A stretch of 22,593 nucleotides of DNA from Paenibacillus sp. oral taxon 786 str. D14. GTDB taxonomy: Bacteria > Bacillota > Bacilli > Paenibacillales > Paenibacillaceae. Both the position numbers and the translations under genes were made by a program. The notes under the pieces were generated by a model, which saw nothing but the letters and a program-made list of their open reading frames with translations, was not told the origin of the DNA and made no database searches. The stretch covers positions 295,821-318,413 of the forward strand of contig NZ_GG695970.1 in assembly GCF_000159955.1 (NCBI RefSeq), given 5' to 3'. Positions 7,583 to 14,820 of this stretch are shown here, one piece after another. Positions within the stretch are counted from its first letter, which is position 1. Each line of letters opens with the position of its first letter.

Positions 7583-9007
7583 ATGAATTCATCTATGTCG
7601 CAAGTGAATGTAACCAAAGCCGGGACGGTTAACTCGTTGTGGTACGGATCGGCTGGCAAGGCGGAAACGGGGCAAGCGGCTGCTTTGTCATTTGATCAGA
7701 AGCTTCTCGCCATGTTGCTTGGTAATGCCCAGCCGCAGGAAGGACAAGCCTCAGCACAGATGATCTCGTTAGCTGGATTGCCAAGTGGTACGGAAGGTAT
7801 ATATTCCGAAGCGACTGAAAATACGCTTGTCGCGACAATCGAAGGATTGTTGGAGCAATTGTCTAAATTGGACGATGCACTTCAAGCGGATCCTGCGTTG
7901 TTTTCGTTATTGCAAGGTTGGTTGCAAAGTGTTCAACCCCTATTGCAACAGGCAGGTTTGTCTGACAATGCGAGTTTAGGAGCTGAGGGCGACAACGCCC
8001 TGCCTGTGCTAGCTCAGCAGCCGGAGACGATGCGGTTTGCGGTTCAGGATACTCTTGTTCAACTATTAGCAGCTGCGGAGTCGAACGGAGGTGCCGCTAA
8101 GCTGACCGCAAGTGTACAGGGACAAGCCGTTACTATGCTGGATTCTCTACAACAAGTGCTAGATGCAATATCGGATTCGGCGGAGGCGAAGTCTAATGGC
8201 GGAAAAGGGACGGAAGCAACAGGATTACAACCTCGTACCTTCACGACAGATCCAGGTGCAACAGCTAGCCAACAAGGACGTGCAGGCCAAAATGGGGACA
8301 TGCTGAACAGAGGAGATGCTCGTGCTGTTCAATCGAGTTCACAATCTAGCAATTCGGCAGCATTCCGCGTCAATGATCTGGCATTCAAAGCTGATCCGGC
8401 AGTTGACGGGGGGACCTCGGAAGCTAAAGTACATGAAGATCCCGTTCAAACTGGTCAAGTCGTGACCGCAGGACAGTTGGCACTCCGGGACAACGGAATC
8501 AAGTCCGTGAAGCATGTTGCAAAATCGGTTCCAGTTGAGAACTTCGCGAAAGAAATGAGCGGTTTCCTGGTCAATAAACTGGAGATCGTGAATCTGAAGG
8601 GTGTGTCCGAGGCGAGAATTTCACTGTATCCGGAGCATTTGGGACAGGTTGACGTACGCATTACGATGCAAAACGGCCAATTAACTGCCCAATTTATGAC
8701 GGAGCACGCTTTTGCTAAGGAATCGCTGGAACAACAAATGGCACAACTTAGATCGGCATTGCAATCTCAGGGTCTTCAGGTTAACAAACTGGAGGTCACG
8801 CAAAATACGTCATTGTCCTCCCATATGTACCATGATGGCCGGCAATCCGGCGGAGGCACAGGACAACAACAAAGCGAAAAACGTCGTCCAATAACAGAGG
8901 ACGAAACGCTGGCCATCCATGACTTGAACGAAGAATGGAACGAATGGGTTGCTGAAGTCAGAGCCAAAGAGCAAAGCTACGGCAGTTCCTTTGTCGCCCG
9001 GGCTTAA
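7583..9007 (+). CDS. fliK: Flagellar hook-length control protein FliK
   Basis: FliK is an exported ruler that measures the hook and, through its C-terminal domain, makes FlhB switch export from hook to filament substrates. At 474 residues it is in the normal range. The N-terminal and middle parts are low-complexity, rich in Gln, Ala and Ser, as expected for a ruler. The conserved Flg_hook domain lies at about residues 325-415 and includes LYPEHLGQVDVRI at 348-360, the hallmark of the family. The start is strong: AAAGGAGGTGA at 7566-7576, six bases before ATG. A perfect 10-base tandem duplication straddles its stop codon. Confidence 0.93.
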   Translation: MNSSMSQVNVTKAGTVNSLWYGSAGKAETGQAAALSFDQKLLAMLLGNAQPQEGQASAQMISLAGLPSGTEGIYSEATENTLVATIEGLLEQLSKLDDALQADPALFSLLQGWLQSVQPLLQQAGLSDNASLGAEGDNALPVLAQQPETMRFAVQDTLVQLLAAAESNGGAAKLTASVQGQAVTMLDSLQQVLDAISDSAEAKSNGGKGTEATGLQPRTFTTDPGATASQQGRAGQNGDMLNRGDARAVQSSSQSSNSAAFRVNDLAFKADPAVDGGTSEAKVHEDPVQTGQVVTAGQLALRDNGIKSVKHVAKSVPVENFAKEMSGFLVNKLEIVNLKGVSEARISLYPEHLGQVDVRITMQNGQLTAQFMTEHAFAKESLEQQMAQLRSALQSQGLQVNKLEVTQNTSLSSHMYHDGRQSGGGTGQQQSEKRRPITEDETLAIHDLNEEWNEWVAEVRAKEQSYGSSFVARA

Positions 9008-9022
9008 TTCGCCTTAATTCGC
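9003..9022 (+). repeat. Perfect tandem duplication of CTTAATTCGC at the fliK stop
   Basis: Two adjacent copies of a 10-base unit occupy 9003-9012 and 9013-9022. The first copy contains the TAA stop of fliK (9005-9007), and the second supplies a TAA in another frame. The repeat ends just before the flgD binding site AAAGGAGGT (9025-9033). It looks like a recent slippage duplication in a permissive junction. Confidence 0.9.
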
Positions 9023-9039
9023 AGAAAGGAGGTACCTCC

Positions 9040-9543
9040 GTGGCTGATACGTATTTTTCTTCGGTGTCGTGGCCGAATTATTCACAGAGTAACGTTCAAA
9101 AGGCCAGCACGAAAAGCAATGAGCTGGGCAAAGATGCTTTCCTTAAACTCATGATCGCCCAGATGCAAAATCAGGATCCGTTGTCCCCAATGGACAATAC
9201 GCAAATGGTTGCACAAATTGCCCAGTTTACTTCTGTCGAGCAGTTGACCAACATTTCAGAACAGATAGCTGCATTGGGAGAGTCCTTAGGCAATGATTCC
9301 GGACTGATCGGAAAAGAAGTGACATGGGTGACTGAGACCAAAACAGGTAATTACGATGTTTCCACAGGTAAAGCTGAAGTCATTATTGAGAAGGAAAGTG
9401 GCATTGTAGAATCCATTATCGTTCGCAGTGGTGTCCACTACGTGAAAGTAGGAGATAAGGAGATTAAAATCTCCGATATTGAACAAGTAGGCGTACCTGC
9501 TGACGCGTCTGACGGCGCTGGCCAAGGAGCGGATCTGTTATGA
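9040..9543 (+). CDS. flgD: Flagellar hook assembly (capping) protein FlgD
   Basis: FlgD forms the temporary cap at the tip of the growing hook under which FlgE subunits fold in; it is exported and then lost. The N-terminal family core is at about residues 28-75, with LGKDAFLKLMIAQMQNQDPL followed by MDNTQMVAQIAQFTSVEQL. The product has only 167 residues, the short form found in Bacillales. A beta-rich C-terminal part (about 90-150) is present, but it is smaller than the tudor plus Ig-like pair of enterobacterial FlgD. The start is GTG at 9040, six bases after AAAGGAGGT. The stop overlaps the next gene by ATGA. Confidence 0.94.
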   Translation: MADTYFSSVSWPNYSQSNVQKASTKSNELGKDAFLKLMIAQMQNQDPLSPMDNTQMVAQIAQFTSVEQLTNISEQIAALGESLGNDSGLIGKEVTWVTETKTGNYDVSTGKAEVIIEKESGIVESIIVRSGVHYVKVGDKEIKISDIEQVGVPADASDGAGQGADLL

Positions 9544-9920
9544 ACGAGCCGATCCGAGTAGGCCAGCTATATGCGGGCAGAATCGGGCCTAATGCACTAA
9601 CGGCAAATAAAAGCATGCCGCTAAATGCTGCAAAAAGTAACTTTAAGGAGATGCTGGAGGATCGACTGGTCCATTTCAGCAACCATGCGGTAAAACGTTT
9701 GGAGCAGCGCGGAATCGAGCTGAAGCCGGAGCACTTAAACAAGATTGAATCGGCGATTGACAGCGCGGCGGCTAAAGGAGCGAAAGAGTCCCTTATTTTA
9801 TTGAAAGATATGGCCCTGATTGTGAACGTCCACAATCGGACCGTCGTTACCGCGATGGACGGAAGCAGCATGAAGAATAACGTATTTACTCAAATCGATA
9901 GCGCCGTCATCATTTCTTAA
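9540..9920 (+). CDS. Flagellar operon protein of the TIGR02530 type, role unknown
   Basis: This 126-residue protein resembles the family catalogued as TIGR02530, found in flagellar operons of Firmicutes and spirochaetes between flgD and the hook gene. I recognise it from position and from the core about residues 48-125: FSNHAVKRLEQRGIELKPEH, then a short helix, then LILLKDMALIVNVHNRTVVT, then an ending that resembles export-substrate tails. There is no signal peptide and no membrane helix. The N-terminal 40 residues are poorly structured, which would suit an exported or chaperone-bound protein, but that is inference. It is coupled to flgD through an ATGA overlap, with AAGGAG at 9524-9529 as binding site. 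No function should be assumed beyond association with hook assembly. Confidence 0.8.
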   Translation: MNEPIRVGQLYAGRIGPNALTANKSMPLNAAKSNFKEMLEDRLVHFSNHAVKRLEQRGIELKPEHLNKIESAIDSAAAKGAKESLILLKDMALIVNVHNRTVVTAMDGSSMKNNVFTQIDSAVIIS

Positions 9921-9921
9921 A

Positions 9922-9949
9922 ATTGGCTGGACCGGTTACGGGAGCCAAT
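9922..9949 (+). promoter_or_regulatory. Short intercistronic inverted repeat before the hook gene
   Basis: ATTGGCT (9922-9928) and AGCCAAT (9943-9949) form a perfect 7-bp stem with a 14-base loop, directly after the TAA of the TIGR02530-type gene. There is no T-run after it, so it is not a standard terminator. It could slow decay or mark the junction, but a 7-bp stem may also be chance. Confidence 0.35.
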
Positions 9950-10012
9950 CGGCTGCGGATCGACTGAAGCGGCCGAAGCAATCATTTTAATCAGTGGAAG
10001 GGATGAGAGCAA

Positions 10013-10837
10013 ATGTTAAGATCAATGTATTCTGGCGTATCTGGAATGCGTGGTTTCCAAACCAAGCTTGACGTCATCGGCAATAATATTGCAAACGTCA
10101 ATACGGTAGGCTTCAAATCAGGACGCGTTATGTTTAAGGATATCATGAGCCAGACGGTCTCCGGGGTTACGGCTCCAGTCGATGGTGAATCTGGCGGCGT
10201 GAATGCCAAGCAAATTGGACTTGGGGTCTCCATCGGCTCTATCGATACATTACATACTGGCGGCAGTGCGATGACAACCAATAATCCGCTGGATATGCGG
10301 ATTGACGGTGACGGATTTTTTCTTGTAAAACTGACGCCCGATCAAGAGGTTCCTTTCCTGACTCGTGCGGGAGACTTTCATCTGGATGCTGCGGGCCAAC
10401 TGGTCACTTCGGACGGTTTGCTCGTTTGCAACAGCGATGGTGACGTTATGGAGCCAATCGATTTCGAAGCGGTAACAGCCTTTACGATTGCATCTGATGG
10501 TACGATGATGCTGAAAAACCCTGAAGGGGGAACAGATCCTGGTGAGATTATAGGGGTAGCTCGGGTCACGAACCCGGAAGGTCTGGAGAAGATTGGCGGT
10601 AACCTTTATCGGGTCACCTTGAATGCCATCGCAGACGGAGAATTGACGTATACGAACCCGAATAACGCAGAAGAGGGGACGGGTGCTCTGATCGTCGGCC
10701 AATTGGAAATGTCCAACGTCGATCTGACGGGCGAGTTTACCGAAATGATCGTAGCGCAGCGGGGGTTCCAAGCGAATTCGCGGATCATCACGACCTCCGA
10801 TGAAGTGCTTCAGGAAGTTGTTAATCTGAAACGTTAA
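10013..10837 (+). CDS. flgE: Flagellar hook protein FlgE (FlgG-like; often annotated flgG)
   Basis: This is a rod/hook family protein of 274 residues. Its N-terminus (1-40) contains YSGVSGMRGFQTKLDVIGNN followed by IANVNTVGFKSGR. Its C-terminus (about 235-274) contains GEFTEMIVAQRGFQANSR. The gene matches the fla/che operon gene of B. subtilis, once called flgG and later recognised as the short hook protein FlgE. Placement after fliK and flgD supports the hook role, while the length and FlgG-like middle explain the alternative name. It is assembled beneath the FlgD cap outside the cell. The ATG follows GGAAGGGATGA (9996-10006) by six bases. Rod versus hook identity cannot be settled by sequence alone. 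Confidence 0.88.
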   Translation: MLRSMYSGVSGMRGFQTKLDVIGNNIANVNTVGFKSGRVMFKDIMSQTVSGVTAPVDGESGGVNAKQIGLGVSIGSIDTLHTGGSAMTTNNPLDMRIDGDGFFLVKLTPDQEVPFLTRAGDFHLDAAGQLVTSDGLLVCNSDGDVMEPIDFEAVTAFTIASDGTMMLKNPEGGTDPGEIIGVARVTNPEGLEKIGGNLYRVTLNAIADGELTYTNPNNAEEGTGALIVGQLEMSNVDLTGEFTEMIVAQRGFQANSRIITTSDEVLQEVVNLKR

Positions 10838-10906
10838 GCGAAGGGGTAGCCGGGGAAGGGGAAACCGCCGTTCCCCGGCGGATATCCCCGCTTCCTTGAT
10901 CGCTTA
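10835..10906 (+). promoter_or_regulatory. Large intercistronic stem-loop between flgE and swrD
   Basis: A perfect 9-bp G/C-rich stem, GCCGGGGAA (10849-10857) with TTCCCCGGC (10871-10879), encloses a 13-base loop. Outside it, TAAGCG (10835-10840, containing the flgE stop) is exactly complementary to CGCTTA (10901-10906), and GGGG (10843-10846) can pair with CCCC (10886-10889). The right arm ends at the first base of the swrD binding site AGGAGGG. No T-run follows, so read-through is expected. RNA processing, 3'-end protection of the hook message, or damping of swrD translation are possible roles. Confidence 0.65.
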
Positions 10907-10917
10907 GGAGGGAAATC

Positions 10918-11142
10918 ATGATTTCAGTAACACGCCTAAACGGTTCTCAGATGTGGCTGAATGCCATCATGATCGAGACTGTGGAAGAAACACCGGATAC
11001 ATACGTCACCCTGGTCACAGGGAAGCGGATTATCGTGCTGGAGAAGGCGGCCGATGTGATCCAGATGATACGAGACTATTATCGGGAGATCGGCATCCAC
11101 GCAGCAACTATTAAAGTGCAACAAACGGAGGAATGGTCATGA
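10918..11142 (+). CDS. swrD: FlbD/SwrD family flagellar protein
   Basis: This 74-residue protein is of the FlbD family. The B. subtilis counterpart at this place (ylzI, renamed swrD) is needed for full swarming torque. It begins MISVTRLNGSQMWLNAIMIE and continues with the family pattern TPDTYVTLVTGKRIIVLEKA. It is a small, probably cytoplasmic, beta-rich protein with no membrane segment, and its molecular action is not established. The start is ATG, five bases after AGGAGGG (10906-10912). A large hairpin immediately upstream touches that binding site and may limit translation. Its stop overlaps the fliL start as ATGA. Confidence 0.92.
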   Translation: MISVTRLNGSQMWLNAIMIETVEETPDTYVTLVTGKRIIVLEKAADVIQMIRDYYREIGIHAATIKVQQTEEWS

Positions 11143-11612
11143 AAAGAATGCTGCCATGGTTAATTACGATTTTGCTTGCCATCACATTAATCGTATTGGC
11201 CGCCTTCCTACTGGTGAATCAAATGAACAAACCTGAACCAGGTACCGAAGTGAATGCTGCTGTTGACAGCGTAGCTGCACCGAAGAAATTGTCGGCCGAC
11301 GAACTCGTCCAGGTGACATCTACGATCGACGACATCAAGACGAATTTATCCGATCCGGATTATGTGGTGGTCATCGATTTTGCGTTCCAATTGGATAGCG
11401 CAGCATCTAAGGAAACCTTCGACAAAATCAAGGATTACAAAATCAAGCCGATTATTATCAAAACGTTGGCGGATACCAAGCCGGAGGAATTGACGGGTGC
11501 ATTGGGAAAAGACAATCTGAGTTCCAAATTGCTCAACCTGATCAACAAATCGCTGCCGGAAGGGAAATTGATTCAGATCGATATTACTGACTTCATCATG
11601 TCGACGATCTAA
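11139..11612 (+). CDS. fliL: Flagellar basal body-associated protein FliL
   Basis: FliL is a single-pass membrane protein near the stators that influences motor torque and stator engagement. The product has 157 residues. A membrane helix spans about residues 5-27 after KRM at the N-terminus, followed by a flexible linker and an extracellular domain (about 50-157) with the usual VVVIDFAFQLDSAASK-type strand. I chose ATG 11139, six bases after CGGAGGA and overlapping the swrD stop. ATG 11133 lies against the binding site and is less likely. FliL is weakly conserved, so position and topology carry much of the call. Confidence 0.9.
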   Translation: MKRMLPWLITILLAITLIVLAAFLLVNQMNKPEPGTEVNAAVDSVAAPKKLSADELVQVTSTIDDIKTNLSDPDYVVVIDFAFQLDSAASKETFDKIKDYKIKPIIIKTLADTKPEELTGALGKDNLSSKLLNLINKSLPEGKLIQIDITDFIMSTI

Positions 11613-11629
11613 CGAATATCGAACGAATA
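11611..11629 (+). repeat. Direct repeat AACGAATA after the fliL stop
   Basis: AACGAATA occurs at 11611-11618 and again at 11622-11629, separated by TCG, giving an 11-base period. The first copy shares two bases with the fliL TAA stop. It is a short junction duplication like those after fliK and before fliQ. Confidence 0.7.
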
Positions 11630-11655
11630 GGGATTTTTCTAAGGGGGTGAGATGG

Positions 11656-12657
11656 TTGGTTGATGTGTTGTCGCAGAACGAAATCGATGCGTTGCTTGCT
11701 GCGTTATCATCGGGTGAAATGGACGCCGAGGAACTGAAAAAGGAAGAGACGCAGAAGAAGATTCGTTCCTATGATTTCAAAAGAGCGGTTAGATTTTCCA
11801 AAGATCATATTCGAAGCTTGACTCGAATTCACGAGAACTTTGCCCGTTATCTCACTACCTATTTTTCGGCTCAACTACGCACGTTCGTGCAAATTAACGT
11901 CGTTCAGGTCGAGCAGCTTCCTTATGACGAGTTTATCCGCTCCATTCCGAAAATGACGATTTTGAACATTTTTGAAGCGGAGCCGCTGGAAGGAAGAATG
12001 GTGCTGGAGGTGCATCCCAACGTCGCTTTTGCCATGCTGGACCGGCTGTTAGGCGGTCTGGGAACGGCACCTTCGAAAGTCGGAACGCTAACGGAGATCG
12101 AGACAATTATTATGGAACGGATTTTTAGCCGGGCCTTTGAAAGCTTGCAAGAAGCTTGGAAAACCGTCGTGGATATCAATCCGCGGATGGAGGCGCTGGA
12201 AACAAATCCTCAATTTATGCAAATCGTATCGCCGAACGAGACGATTGCACTGATCTCGCTAAGCACGAAAATCGGGGATACCTCCGGGATGATCAACCTT
12301 TGTATACCACATGTGGTTATCGAACCGATCATGCCGAAGCTTTCGGTTCACCATTGGTTTGTCTCTCAGAAGAAATCGCGTGTTCCCGAAGAAGTCGAGG
12401 CGTTGCGAAACCGGGTGAACAAAGCCAAGTTGCCGATCATCGCGGAGCTGGGCGAATCGCAGATTACGGTCCGTGAATTCCTGAGCTTGTCCGTCGGTGA
12501 CGTTATCTCATTAAATAAACCCGTTCAGGAAGGACTGCAAATCCGGGTTGGCGATCGATTGAAATATATCGGCAGCCCCGGTACGGTGAAGGACCGGCTT
12601 GCGGTCCAAATCGATGAAATTGTCAGCGAAGGAGCTGAGGAACTTGACGAGCAATGA
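11656..12657 (+). CDS. fliM: Flagellar motor switch protein FliM
   Basis: FliM is the C-ring switch protein that receives phosphorylated CheY and passes the signal to FliG. The 333 residues begin MVDVLSQNEIDALLAALSSG, in which the LSQNEIDALL segment is the CheY-P binding peptide. A CheC-like middle domain (about 45-230) follows, and then a C-terminal SpoA/FliN-like domain (about 245-330) containing ITVREFLSLSVGDVISLNKP. The start is TTG at 11656, five bases beyond AAGGGGGTGA (11641-11650). The in-frame GTG at 11647 lies inside that site and is rejected. Its last 14 bases overlap fliY. Confidence 0.97.
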   Translation: MVDVLSQNEIDALLAALSSGEMDAEELKKEETQKKIRSYDFKRAVRFSKDHIRSLTRIHENFARYLTTYFSAQLRTFVQINVVQVEQLPYDEFIRSIPKMTILNIFEAEPLEGRMVLEVHPNVAFAMLDRLLGGLGTAPSKVGTLTEIETIIMERIFSRAFESLQEAWKTVVDINPRMEALETNPQFMQIVSPNETIALISLSTKIGDTSGMINLCIPHVVIEPIMPKLSVHHWFVSQKKSRVPEEVEALRNRVNKAKLPIIAELGESQITVREFLSLSVGDVISLNKPVQEGLQIRVGDRLKYIGSPGTVKDRLAVQIDEIVSEGAEELDEQ

Positions 12658-13891
12658 TTACTTGTCTCAGGAAGAGATAGACGCATTATTAAAACAAGCC
12701 AATCAGGAGACGACCCAAGAGCTGTCGGTAAACGACGTACTGACTCCGCTAGAGCAGGACGCCTTGGGTGAAATCGGGAACATTACGTTTGGTAGTGCAG
12801 CTACGGCGCTCTCCACGCTGTTAAACAAAAAAGTGGATATCACGACGCCGAAGGTTTCCGTCATCACTCGTTCCCAGTTTGAAGCCGAGTTTCCGAAGCC
12901 GCATGTCGCGATTCACGTCCAGTACGTGGATGGCTTTGAAGGCATGAACTCTTTGGTTATCAAGACGAGAGATGCCCAAGTGATTGCGGATCTGATGCTG
13001 GGCGGGGAAGGGGATCCAGCAGAGGAAGAGTTAAACGAGATTCATATTAGTGCCGTGCAAGAAGCGATGAACCAAATGATGGGGTCATCGGCGACATCGA
13101 TGTCCACGATCTTCAATCGGTTCGTTAATATCTCGCCGCCCGGTGTCGATATCCTGAACATGTCCAACGGGAATGGCTTGAGCAGCTTGCCGGAATCTGA
13201 TCCGCTTATCAAGATCTCATTCCGTTTGACCATCGGGGATTTGATCGATTCGACCATCATGCAGCTGCTCACCGTTAAATTCGCGAAAGAGATGGTGGAC
13301 AGCCTGATCAGCGGATCGACGGCAGAAACGAATGCCGGCGCGAAGGAAAGCGCGGCGGCGGCCGCACCGCCTGCGCCAACGCCAACGCCTGCACCATCGC
13401 CTGCGCATCAAGCCCCAACGTATCAGCAGCCTTCTGCGCCTTCCCAACCGATGCAGCAGCCGCCGATGCAAGAGGGTTATGGTTACGGGCAGCAAGCTCC
13501 ATACGGGTATCCGCCTCAAGGACAGCCGTACGGCGAACCGCATCATTATGGACAGGCACCTGGGCGTAATTTGAATGTACAACCTGTACAGTTTGCAAAT
13601 TTGGGGAACCCAGCTTTTAACCAGGTTGACGAAAATAATTTAAACTTACTGATGGACATACCCCTTAAAGTCACCGTAGAATTAGGTAGGACCCAACGGC
13701 AAATTAAAGATATCCTGGAATTGTCTCAAGGTTCTATCATCGAACTGGACAAGCTTGCTGGTGAACCGGTGGATATTCTGGTGAACAACAAACTGATTGC
13801 TAAGGGCGAGGTTGTCGTCATCGATGAGAACTTCGGCGTACGCGTCACGGATATCGTAAGCCAGTGGGACCGCATTCAAAAATTACAATAG
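12644..13891 (+). CDS. fliY: Flagellar motor switch phosphatase FliY (CheC-FliN fusion)
   Basis: FliY replaces FliN in Bacillales and also dephosphorylates CheY-P at the switch. From TTG 12644 it has 415 residues. An N-terminal LSQEEIDALL peptide (7-16) like that of FliM can bind CheY-P. The CheC-type domain has two intact active-site motifs of the form [D/S]xxxExxN with P 23 residues after N: D39/E43/N46/P69 and S136/E140/N143/P166. A Pro/Gln/Tyr/Gly-rich linker covers about 225-315, and the FliN SpoA domain about 325-412. AAGGAG at 12629-12634 serves the start, which overlaps fliM by 14 bases. It should be catalytically active at both sites. Confidence 0.96.
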   Translation: MTSNDYLSQEEIDALLKQANQETTQELSVNDVLTPLEQDALGEIGNITFGSAATALSTLLNKKVDITTPKVSVITRSQFEAEFPKPHVAIHVQYVDGFEGMNSLVIKTRDAQVIADLMLGGEGDPAEEELNEIHISAVQEAMNQMMGSSATSMSTIFNRFVNISPPGVDILNMSNGNGLSSLPESDPLIKISFRLTIGDLIDSTIMQLLTVKFAKEMVDSLISGSTAETNAGAKESAAAAAPPAPTPTPAPSPAHQAPTYQQPSAPSQPMQQPPMQEGYGYGQQAPYGYPPQGQPYGEPHHYGQAPGRNLNVQPVQFANLGNPAFNQVDENNLNLLMDIPLKVTVELGRTQRQIKDILELSQGSIIELDKLAGEPVDILVNNKLIAKGEVVVIDENFGVRVTDIVSQWDRIQKLQ

Positions 13892-13918
13892 TAGAAGTTT
13901 AGGGAGGATTTTAGATCA

Positions 13919-14284
13919 ATGGCTAACCGAATTCTTATCGTAGACGACGCAGCATTTATGAGAATGATGATCCGGGACATTTTGACGAAAAACGGGTTTG
14001 AAGTCGTAGGGGAAGCACAGGATGGTGCGCAAGCGATTGAGAAATTTAAAGAGCTGCATCCGGATTTGATCACGATGGATATTACGATGCCGGAAATGGA
14101 CGGGATTGCAGCGTTGAAAGAAATCAAGAAGCTGGATCCTAATGCGAAAGTGATCATGTGCTCTGCGATGGGGCAGCAAGCGATGGTTATCGATGCCATT
14201 CAAGCGGGTGCGAAGGACTTCATCGTGAAGCCATTCCAATCTGATCGGGTTATCGAAGCGATCAACAAAACGCTTGGGGTGTAA
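13919..14284 (+). CDS. cheY: Chemotaxis response regulator CheY
   Basis: CheY is a single receiver domain of 121 residues. Phosphorylated by CheA, it binds FliM and FliY and alters motor rotation; in Bacillus CheY-P favours counter-clockwise running. All receiver residues are present: acidic pair D9/D10, phospho-acceptor D54 in ITMDITMPEMDG, S82 in the switch position and K104 in FIVKPF. There is no output domain. The ATG follows GGGAGGAT (13902-13909) with a rather long spacer. Position directly after fliY is standard for Bacillales and separates this CheY from generic response regulators. Confidence 0.96.
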   Translation: MANRILIVDDAAFMRMMIRDILTKNGFEVVGEAQDGAQAIEKFKELHPDLITMDITMPEMDGIAALKEIKKLDPNAKVIMCSAMGQQAMVIDAIQAGAKDFIVKPFQSDRVIEAINKTLGV

Positions 14285-14292
14285 ACTGAGCG

Positions 14293-14820
14293 ATGAATAA
14301 CTCGCAAGATACTCTCCCGGACGTAAACCTTTGGGGGAACCTGTTTACCGTCATTGTAGTTCTTGGCCTCATAATCGCTTTAATTATATTACTGGTCCGT
14401 TTTCTAGGTAAAAGGAACCGGTATTTGTCCCAGAGCCATGCCATTCGCACTTTGGGAGCCGTTGGCCTCGGACCAAACAAATCCCTGCAAGTGATCGAAC
14501 TCGGGGGGAGCATCTATCTTGTGGGTGTCGGTGAGGACATTTCGTTAGTAGACAAAATATCCAACCCGGACGAGGTAGCCTCGCTGGTACAAGCCTTCGA
14601 AAATGAAGGAGCGGAACTTGCCGGATTGTCGTCGACTTTGTCCGGCTTGATCTCCCGGTTTCGAAAGGAACCGCCTCGGGAGGAAGAAGAACTGGACAGT
14701 GTCGCTTTCCACGAGGTGTTTCAATCGCAGCTGCGGAAGATGCCGGACCGGAAACGGCAAATGGAAGAACTCTTGCAGGATCCGGAAGAACAATCTACAG
14801 ATCGGTCGAGGGAGTCATGA
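14293..14820 (+). CDS. fliO: Flagellar export protein FliO (fliZ of B. subtilis)
   Basis: FliO is a bitopic membrane protein that helps the FliP ring assemble in the export gate. The product has 175 residues with one membrane helix at about 14-36, followed by a basic RFLGKRNR stop and a small cytoplasmic domain (about 45-100) with VGLGPNKSLQVIELGGSIYL, typical of FliO. The C-terminal 60 residues are charged and helical. There is no strong binding site; GGGGTG at 14276-14281 at the cheY stop is the best. The stop overlaps fliP as ATGA. FliO diverges strongly, but location immediately before fliP makes the call firm. Confidence 0.91.
   Translation: MNNSQDTLPDVNLWGNLFTVIVVLGLIIALIILLVRFLGKRNRYLSQSHAIRTLGAVGLGPNKSLQVIELGGSIYLVGVGEDISLVDKISNPDEVASLVQAFENEGAELAGLSSTLSGLISRFRKEPPREEEELDSVAFHEVFQSQLRKMPDRKRQMEELLQDPEEQSTDRSRES

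Noticed and set aside
9456..9479. SigD-like element: TCCGATAT at 9472-9479 with TAAG at 9456-9459 inside flgD
   Set aside because: The spacer is 12 rather than about 15 bases, the -35 is imperfect, and it lies inside a coding region with no gene start nearby that needs it.
10849..10879. Factor-independent terminator after the hook gene
   Set aside because: The stem is strong but no T-run follows, and tightly spaced operon genes continue directly after it.
13217..13598. Two long minus-strand open frames opposite the fliY linker
   Set aside because: They mirror the Pro/Gln-rich, G/C-biased linker, give Arg- or Ala-rich nonsense proteins, and have no binding site or family resemblance.
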